From assembly GCF_023701525.1 (NCBI RefSeq), contig NZ_JAMQAW010000002.1:334765-398764 (forward strand): a stretch of 64,000 bases of DNA. Direction: 5' to 3'. The translations under genes were made by a program, and so were the position numbers. The stretch comes from Streptomyces albipurpureus (GTDB lineage Bacteria > Actinomycetota > Actinomycetes > Streptomycetales > Streptomycetaceae). A model generated the notes under the pieces. That model did no database searches, was not told where the DNA came from, and worked only from the letters and a program-made list of their open reading frames with translations. This document shows positions 58,960-64,000 of the stretch, piece by piece (the stretch's first letter is position 1; the number at the start of each line of letters is the position of its first letter).

Positions 58960-60324
58960 TCACTGGTGGACGCCCTGCGGGGCGGACTCGACATCGGCGA
59001 AGATCCGCTCGCGGACCCTGCGGGTCGCGGCGCCCGCGTCGTCGCGGTCCAGGTCCGTCAGTTTGCCGTCCCGCTTGCGGACGGCTCCACCGACGATGAC
59101 CGTGTCCACATCGCGGGGCTGTGTCCGCAGGACCACATGGGCGGCCGGATCGCCCAGGGCCACCCCGTAGGGCTCCGGGTTGATCAGCACGATGTCCGCG
59201 AGCTGTCGTGGAGCGAGACGGCCGAGGTCGTCACCGAGCCCAATGGCGCGCGCCCCGTTCACCGTGGCGTACTCCAGCATGTGACGGGGCTCGACCATCG
59301 GGGTCCCGGGGCGGCGGGTCAGCGGGTAGCGGCCGGCCTCGCGCTCGTCGACGGCCTCGACGCTGCGCATCAGCATGAACGTGAGGCGCATGGCGTTGAA
59401 CATGTCGATGGGCACCCGGGCCGGGGTGTCGATGCCGAGGCTGGAGGCGACCCCGGCCCGGTGCGCGCGGTTGAGGACGGTCATGGAACGGCCACCGGCG
59501 AACTCGCACTCGGGGGTGAAGGAGATGCTGCCGCCGCAGTCGGCGATGAGCTCCAGTTCCTCGTTGTCGGCGGCGTTGGAGTGCGCGGGCACGATGTCGC
59601 CCCCGAGCAGACCGGCCTGGTGCAACTCCCTGATCTGACCGGCCGGGTTCTGGTGCACGGTCATCTGCATACCCAGTTCGCGGGCGAGCCCGATCTCCGT
59701 GGTGATCTGGTCCATGCTGCCGCGCTCGATCGAAGCGAGCGCCATGCCGATCCGCAGCAACCCGCCGTCGCCGGTCTCCTTGCGCATCTCGCGGATGTGC
59801 TCCAGCCGCCAGGCGTCGTCCTGGAGCGAGCCGTCAAGGGTACTGAGCATTCCGTAGGCCCACAGGGTGCGCTGCCCGGTACCGCGGTGGGCGCGCAGGG
59901 CCGCCTCGGCGTGTTGGGGCGACATCACGTTGTGACAGAAGTCGAGCACACCGGTGACTCCGGCGTCGAGCATTTCGATGGAGCCCGCGAGGGTGGCGTC
60001 GTGGATGTCCTCGACGCCGAAGTGCTCGCGCAGATAGAACACGCGGGACTGGTAGTCGTCAAAGGTCCAACCGGCTCCGTGCAGCCCCTTCAGGGGGGTC
60101 TGCCAGGCGTGCATATGGGTGTCGATCAGACCGGGGATGGCGATCATCCCGCGGGCATCGATCACCTCGGCCTGAGGGTCGGACAACTCGGCGGCGACGG
60201 CGGAGATGCGGTCACCGACGATGAGGATGTCACCGGTGGTGAGGTCCCCGAGCGTCGGGTCCATGGTGAGGACGGTAGCGCCCTTGATGAGCAGTCGGGA
60301 CTCGTTGGCGTTGGTCTCAGGCAC
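58960..60324 (-). CDS. Metal-dependent amidohydrolase (TRZ/ATZ-like)
   Basis: A 454-residue amidohydrolase-superfamily enzyme. The first metal motif is IPGLIDTHMHAWQ (HxH); HQNPAGQ, AHSNAADNEE and SSLGIDTPA follow at the spacings expected for the two later His and the Asp, and an N-terminal beta-sandwich with LIKGATVLTMD begins the chain. It deaminates or hydrolyses a ring or amide substrate. GTG start with GGGAG seven bases upstream. It is downstream of a substrate-binding lipoprotein gene, so the two probably handle one imported compound. Confidence 0.9.
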   Translation of the reverse strand: MPETNANESRLLIKGATVLTMDPTLGDLTTGDILIVGDRISAVAAELSDPQAEVIDARGMIAIPGLIDTHMHAWQTPLKGLHGAGWTFDDYQSRVFYLREHFGVEDIHDATLAGSIEMLDAGVTGVLDFCHNVMSPQHAEAALRAHRGTGQRTLWAYGMLSTLDGSLQDDAWRLEHIREMRKETGDGGLLRIGMALASIERGSMDQITTEIGLARELGMQMTVHQNPAGQIRELHQAGLLGGDIVPAHSNAADNEELELIADCGGSISFTPECEFAGGRSMTVLNRAHRAGVASSLGIDTPARVPIDMFNAMRLTFMLMRSVEAVDEREAGRYPLTRRPGTPMVEPRHMLEYATVNGARAIGLGDDLGRLAPRQLADIVLINPEPYGVALGDPAAHVVLRTQPRDVDTVIVGGAVRKRDGKLTDLDRDDAGAATRRVRERIFADVESAPQGVHQ

Positions 60325-60751
60325 GGCTGGACTCCCTGGGATACGGGCTGGAGATGGACAGACCGGCGAACGGCCTCGCGGTGTGGCAGAACCGTTCGCG
60401 GATGGCGGGCGCGGACATGGTGGTCACGCGGCCGTTGGGGAAGAGGTGATCGGTACGCTCGTCGGCGGCGGGGATCGCCCATGGATGGTTCTTGTCCCAT
60501 CCGGAGTCGTACGCAGCGCCCCCGCGCATACGGCGCCCGGGGTTGTACGCAGGGCTCCGCGCATACGGCGGCCATCCGAAGTCGTACGGAGGGCTCCGCG
60601 CATACGGCGGCCATACGGGGTTGCAGGAGGGCCACGCGCATACGGCGCTGGTCTTCGAGTAGCCGCTGGCGGCGGGGCCGGGCGGATGCTCAACCCTGCG
60701 GCCGGGCCTCCCGGTACCGGAACACGGCGACATCACCGGTGGTGGAGACAA
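60317..60751 (-). CDS. Small repeat-bearing protein between lipoprotein and amidohydrolase genes
   Basis: The frame ends by overlapping the amidohydrolase start by eight bases. Its last ~55 codons have very strong G/C third-position bias and read AIPAADERTDHLFPNG, then IRERFCHTARPFAGL, so this part is very likely translated. Before it lie repeated Tyr/Pro/Trp units (WPPYARSPPYDFG, WPPYARSPAYNPG) from a ~39-bp DNA repeat. The start is unclear: the ATG used lies inside the end of the lipoprotein gene, and no good ribosome site is seen. No family was recognised. Confidence 0.4.
   Translation of the reverse strand: MSPPPVMSPCSGTGRPGRRVEHPPGPAASGYSKTSAVCAWPSCNPVWPPYARSPPYDFGWPPYARSPAYNPGRRMRGGAAYDSGWDKNHPWAIPAADERTDHLFPNGRVTTMSAPAIRERFCHTARPFAGLSISSPYPRESSRA
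60497..60647. repeat. Four imperfect ~36-39-bp tandem repeats
   Basis: Four units end in CGCGCATACGGCG and share GTACGCAGGGCTCC-like middles. In the - strand frame the 39-bp units add 13 residues each. It could be a recombination hot spot or a protein spacer region. Confidence 0.85.
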
Positions 60752-62273
60752 TGTTCTGAATCTTCTTCGGGTCGTAGGCCCAGAAGCCCGAGTAGTCGAA
60801 GTAGGCGCAGTCCAGGGCCTCTTCGTCGATGACCTTCGACATCTTCTGCCAGGCGGCGTCCTGCGCCTGGGGGGACTTGGCGGCCAGGCCCTCCGCGGCG
60901 GCTGCGGCGACCCGCGGGTAGGCGATCCTGAGCGGGTTGCCCGCCGCGTCCGGGGCGAACTTGCGGTTGTAGTAGTCGTCGGCGCCGGAACGCGAGCCGT
61001 CGGAGAGGATCGACGCGGGGTACTCGCCGCTCTGGAAGGTGCTCAGGAACTGCGCGAAGTTGGGCAGTTCGAGCTTGACGTCGACACCGATCTTCGCCAT
61101 ATGGCTGCGGAACAACTCCGCGACGGTCCGTTGGGTGTCATAGCTGATCAGTGTGAACGAGCGCTTCCCGCCCCCCAGCTCGGACATGAGCTTCTTCGCC
61201 TTGGCGAGATCGTAGGGGTAACCCTTCAGCGATGGGTTGTGTCCCGGCTGGCCCTTGGGGATGCGCTGGTTGAAGATGCTGCCCTTGCCGCCGAGCGCAG
61301 CGTCCAGGTAGTCCTGCGGGTTCATCGCGTGGCACACGGCCTGTCGGAACTTCTTGTCCTTGAAGACCGTCTTGGTGTCGTACATCTGGAGGTGCCAGAG
61401 CACGGACGGGAAGTAGGCGGACTTGAGGCCTTCCTTCTCGGCGCGTTCGGCCAGCGGTGGGCTGGCCCAGACGATGTCGAGCTGTCCGGCGCGCAGGGCG
61501 TTGTAGAGGCTGTCGGGGTCATTGATCTGCGTGACCTCGATGCGCGCGGGGCCGATCGACTTCTTGTCGTAGTACTTGTCGAACGAGGTGACAACCGTGC
61601 GCAGCCCCTTGGTGGACGCCTTGGCGTCGTACTTCCAGGGGCCGGTACCGACGCCGGTGGTCTTCCAGTCGCCCGCTTCCAGCGATTTCGGGGAGATCAT
61701 GTACATCGCGAACCTGGCCAGATTGTTGACCAGGCTCGGTGCCGGCTGCTTGAGGTCGATGCGTACATGGGTGGCGTCGACCGCGGTGATCGACTTGATG
61801 TTGGCGAGTTGGTTCCGGTACTGGCTGGGGGTGTTCTTCACCCGCTCCAGGTTTTTGACAACGGCCTCGGCGTTGAAGGGCGTGCCGTCATGGAAAGTGA
61901 CGCCCGAGCGGAGGGTGAAGTCGACCTGTAGCGGGGTCTGCTTCCATTCGGTGGCGAGTTGCGGCTTGAGGGTGAAGCCGTCTGGGCCGATGCTGAGCAG
62001 TGACTCGTAGACCAGCGAGGTGAACGTGCTGTTCTGCTTGGTGATGGGGTCCCAGTCAGTGAACTGCTGGTTGGTGCCGAAGCGAAGGGTTCCGCTCGGG
62101 CCCGCCCCGGCCTTCTTCGTATCCGCCGTGCCGTCGGCGCTTGTGCCACTGCAGCTGGCGAGGGTGGCGGTCAGCGCGGTGGCGAGCACTGCCCCTCCGA
62201 CCATCCGGGCCGTTCTAGCCCGGGGAGAGCGATGAGCTCGCCCCGCAATGTTGCGCACTCCGTTGTCTGTCAC
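60690..62273 (-). CDS. ABC transporter substrate-binding lipoprotein (family 5)
   Basis: A 527-residue lipoprotein. After a basic N-terminus, VLATALTATLASCSG is the signal and lipobox (Cys ~46). LATEWKQTPLQVDFTLRSGVTFHDGTPF is the family-5 (peptide/nickel-type) signature. A GTG was chosen as start because GGAGG stands eight bases upstream; a GTG five codons earlier is less likely. It captures peptides or similar solutes at the outer face of the membrane. No permease or ATPase gene is in the window, so partners lie elsewhere or were lost. Confidence 0.92.
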   Translation of the reverse strand: MTDNGVRNIAGRAHRSPRARTARMVGGAVLATALTATLASCSGTSADGTADTKKAGAGPSGTLRFGTNQQFTDWDPITKQNSTFTSLVYESLLSIGPDGFTLKPQLATEWKQTPLQVDFTLRSGVTFHDGTPFNAEAVVKNLERVKNTPSQYRNQLANIKSITAVDATHVRIDLKQPAPSLVNNLARFAMYMISPKSLEAGDWKTTGVGTGPWKYDAKASTKGLRTVVTSFDKYYDKKSIGPARIEVTQINDPDSLYNALRAGQLDIVWASPPLAERAEKEGLKSAYFPSVLWHLQMYDTKTVFKDKKFRQAVCHAMNPQDYLDAALGGKGSIFNQRIPKGQPGHNPSLKGYPYDLAKAKKLMSELGGGKRSFTLISYDTQRTVAELFRSHMAKIGVDVKLELPNFAQFLSTFQSGEYPASILSDGSRSGADDYYNRKFAPDAAGNPLRIAYPRVAAAAAEGLAAKSPQAQDAAWQKMSKVIDEEALDCAYFDYSGFWAYDPKKIQNIVSTTGDVAVFRYREARPQG

Positions 62274-63126
62274 AGCGAGATCCTCCACACGACAGTGTGA
62301 GCGCCAGAAATGATGTGCGTTATGGTGGACGTATGTGCAGTATTCCTGTCAAGGGTTGTGCAACCTCTCTTGGAAATCCCTGAAGATCGCAGCTAAAGAA
62401 GCGGTCAAGAACGACAAGACACTCAATAAGGCCTGCACACGCGTCTAGGGATGCCGACCCTGCGGAGCAATCGTTCAATATAACGTTCACCGTTGTGCAG
62501 GATTGGTAAGATCGCGAGCACAGCCGAACACATGATCAAGTGGCGCTGGAGAGCGCCGCGAAGAACACTTCGGCTCGGCGGCGGATGCGGATGCGGATGC
62601 GGGAGTCAGCGCCGCGCGGCCTGTCACTGAGTGAGCTGGGCCCGGGGGTTGTTCCGCCGCTGGCCGGGATCTCCCATGGCGAGCGAGGACGGACGCCTTT
62701 GGCCTCACCGTCCACGGCATGGCGAACCGCACTGGAGAGCCCTCTCACCCATGGTCTTCGGCATCGGTGGGACCGGGCTGCGAGAGCTGCCGCCCCTGGG
62801 GCGGTGGTTGGCCCTGTCCCCCGCGTCCCGACCGACCACCGTGGTGAGGCACCCACCGCTGGGGCGATGGGGCACCGCGCTGAGGGCAGGCCAAAGCCCG
62901 CTACCCCGCCCGGCGGTCCGGTGTCGGGCAGGTCAGAGCCGCCGGGGGCGCTTGCGCCCACGGCGGTCTGTTGGCAGCGGTTGGGGTGCTGGTCTGCGCG
63001 GACGACTGGCCCGGCCGAAGGCATGTCTCGCACAGCGACCAGCGCGCGAAGTCCCCTTCCCGGGACATCGAGTGTCTCCGTCTACCTGAACGCGGGTGAC
63101 GGCAGGCCGTGCTTGGGCCTGCCGAT
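62274..63126. other. Long intergenic stretch, promoter-like on the left
   Basis: Bases 62280-62520 are clearly lower in GC than the rest and should contain the leftward promoter for the lipoprotein gene; TTGACA is seen on the - strand at 62352-62347 but no convincing -10 follows at the right spacing. From 62530 to 63099 open frames exist on both strands without family resemblance or consistent codon bias. A short GGATGC repeat lies near 62586. Confidence 0.4.
63100..63124 (-). terminator. Hairpin after the FAH-family gene
   Basis: CGGCAGGCC and its perfect complement flank a seven-base loop, starting two bases after the leftward stop codon. No T tract, but the position is typical of a Streptomyces terminator. 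Confidence 0.65.
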
Positions 63127-64000
63127 TCAGGGGCCGACCAGATGGTTCACCAGTTCGCCGATACCCTCGACGCTGACCCGGACCTCGTCACCGGCGTGCA
63201 TGAACACCGGGGGCTTGTGGCCCATGCCGACTCCGGCCGGTGTACCCGTGCTCAGCACATCGCCGGGTTCGAAGGTGAAGTACCGCGACAGCTGCTCGAT
63301 GAGTTCGGCGATACCGGTCAGCAGGTCCGAGGTGTGCCCGTCCTGCATGAGCCGGCCGTTCAGTGTGGTCCTGATGGCCAAGTTCTCCGGATCGGCGATC
63401 TCATCCGCGGTGACCACGACCGGCCCCATCGGGCAGAAGGTCGGGTACTGCTTGCCCAGCAGCATGTCACTCCAGGTCCAACGCCCTTCTTCCGGAGTCG
63501 TGGCACCGACGATCGCAGGGACCGCGTCACGGGCGGAGACATCGTTGATGATGGTGTATCCACCGATGTAGTCCATCGCCTCGGCTGCCTCGACGGCGTG
63601 ACAGCTCCGTCCGAAGACCACACAGAACTCGCCCTCGAAGTCGACCATGTCCGGGGCTCCGGCGGGGATTCGGACCAATGCCCCGGTACCGACCACCGAG
63701 TGCGGCGACTTGACGAACCACGCGGCCTTCTTCGGTGGCTCCCCGCCCATCTCCAGTACGTGGGAGCGGTAGTTGACGCCGGCGGCCACGATCTGGACGC
63801 GCTCACCCAGCGGCGCCAGCAGGGTGACCGGCTGAGGGACCAGCCACCCCTGCTCCTTGGCGTGCTGGGGCTCTGCGGCGACCTTCGCCAGTACCTCCCG
63901 TACGGTGTCCTGGTAGTCCTGCCCGCGCCGGAAGAGGTCGGCGACGGTGGAGGGAACGGCTACGCCGTACGCGTCCAGGGCGCGCGACAGGTCGACCACG
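63127..64000 (-). CDS. Fumarylacetoacetate hydrolase family protein (N-terminus cut by window edge)
   Basis: About 291 residues are visible; the frame begins VVDLSRALDAYG, a segment that usually follows ~20 residues of N-terminal sequence, so the true start is probably outside. VAAGVNYRSHVLEMG, VDFEGEFCVVFGR (metal Glu residues), INDVSARDA and LSTGTPAGVGMG are family marks. Such proteins cleave C-C bonds of acylpyruvates or isomerise and decarboxylate catechol-pathway acids. It may belong to an aromatic-degradation set to the right, possibly linked with the amidohydrolase. Confidence 0.9.
   Translation of the reverse strand, partial: VVDLSRALDAYGVAVPSTVADLFRRGQDYQDTVREVLAKVAAEPQHAKEQGWLVPQPVTLLAPLGERVQIVAAGVNYRSHVLEMGGEPPKKAAWFVKSPHSVVGTGALVRIPAGAPDMVDFEGEFCVVFGRSCHAVEAAEAMDYIGGYTIINDVSARDAVPAIVGATTPEEGRWTWSDMLLGKQYPTFCPMGPVVVTADEIADPENLAIRTTLNGRLMQDGHTSDLLTGIAELIEQLSRYFTFEPGDVLSTGTPAGVGMGHKPPVFMHAGDEVRVSVEGIGELVNHLVGP

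Noticed and set aside
57124..60759. A 1211-codon + strand open frame
   Set aside because: It runs in other frames of the POT transporter and antisense to the amidohydrolase; composition is Arg/Gly/Pro-rich and no motif is seen.
62536..63033. A 165-codon - strand frame right of the lipoprotein gene
   Set aside because: No codon bias, no motif; part is a simple GGATGC repeat.

Overview
The window is high-GC DNA with a strong G/C third-codon bias, frequent GTG starts, many 4-base start/stop overlaps, a SARP-type regulator and rare TTA (bldA) codons. All of this points to Streptomyces or a close relative. No rRNA, tRNA, insertion sequence or CRISPR array was recognised.

Left flank (1-21258). 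A truncated secreted protein joins a CdtB-like nuclease domain to an SGNH esterase domain. A leftward four-gene operon follows: two paralogous proteins of unknown function, a Dyp-type peroxidase, and a P450 without the usual acid-alcohol pair. Next comes a PadR regulator, a membrane protein and a PAP2 phosphatase, controlled by a perfect 37-bp palindrome. kdpED and a divergent kdpB follow, with kdpA, kdpC and kdpF all absent nearby. The flank ends with a large secreted subtilisin that has an in-frame hexanucleotide repeat.

Central biosynthetic cluster (about 22600-58702). This is a type II (aromatic) polyketide cluster. The core is KS-alpha, KS-beta and ACP (49311-52233). It is preceded by a TcmI-type cyclase and a cupin. 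It is followed by an aromatase/cyclase fused to a ketoreductase, a second ketoreductase, two ABM monooxygenases, a P450, a methyltransferase and a POT-type transporter. The left half holds tailoring genes: a BBE-type flavoprotein, several SDR and MDR reductases, a tandem SnoaL protein, four PHBH-type FAD monooxygenases, two O-methyltransferases, a DUF1772 anthrone-oxygenase-like protein, a deazaflavin-type reductase, an asparagine-synthetase-like amide synthetase with Ser in place of Cys2, and a 14-TM exporter. Control genes are a MarR repressor with its palindrome and a SARP with an NB-ARC-like ATPase region. There is no halogenase or glycosyltransferase. The gene set suggests a highly oxidised, O-methylated aromatic aglycone that contains an amide or lactam, as in pentangular polyphenols or polycyclic xanthones. 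That product class is inferred.

Right flank (58703-64000). A leftward set encodes a lipoprotein substrate-binding protein, a small repeat-bearing protein and an amidohydrolase, probably for uptake and hydrolysis of an amide or ring compound. A fumarylacetoacetate-hydrolase family gene runs off the right edge.

How the cluster may work. The SARP (TTA codon 46) probably activates the core operon through direct repeats at 48091-48170 and possibly 51819-51884. The MarR protein probably controls the divergent FAD monooxygenase operon. The PKS chain would be cyclised by the cyclases, reduced by the ketoreductases, oxidised through an anthrone to a quinone, then hydroxylated or ring-cleaved by flavoenzymes and P450, methylated, amidated and exported.
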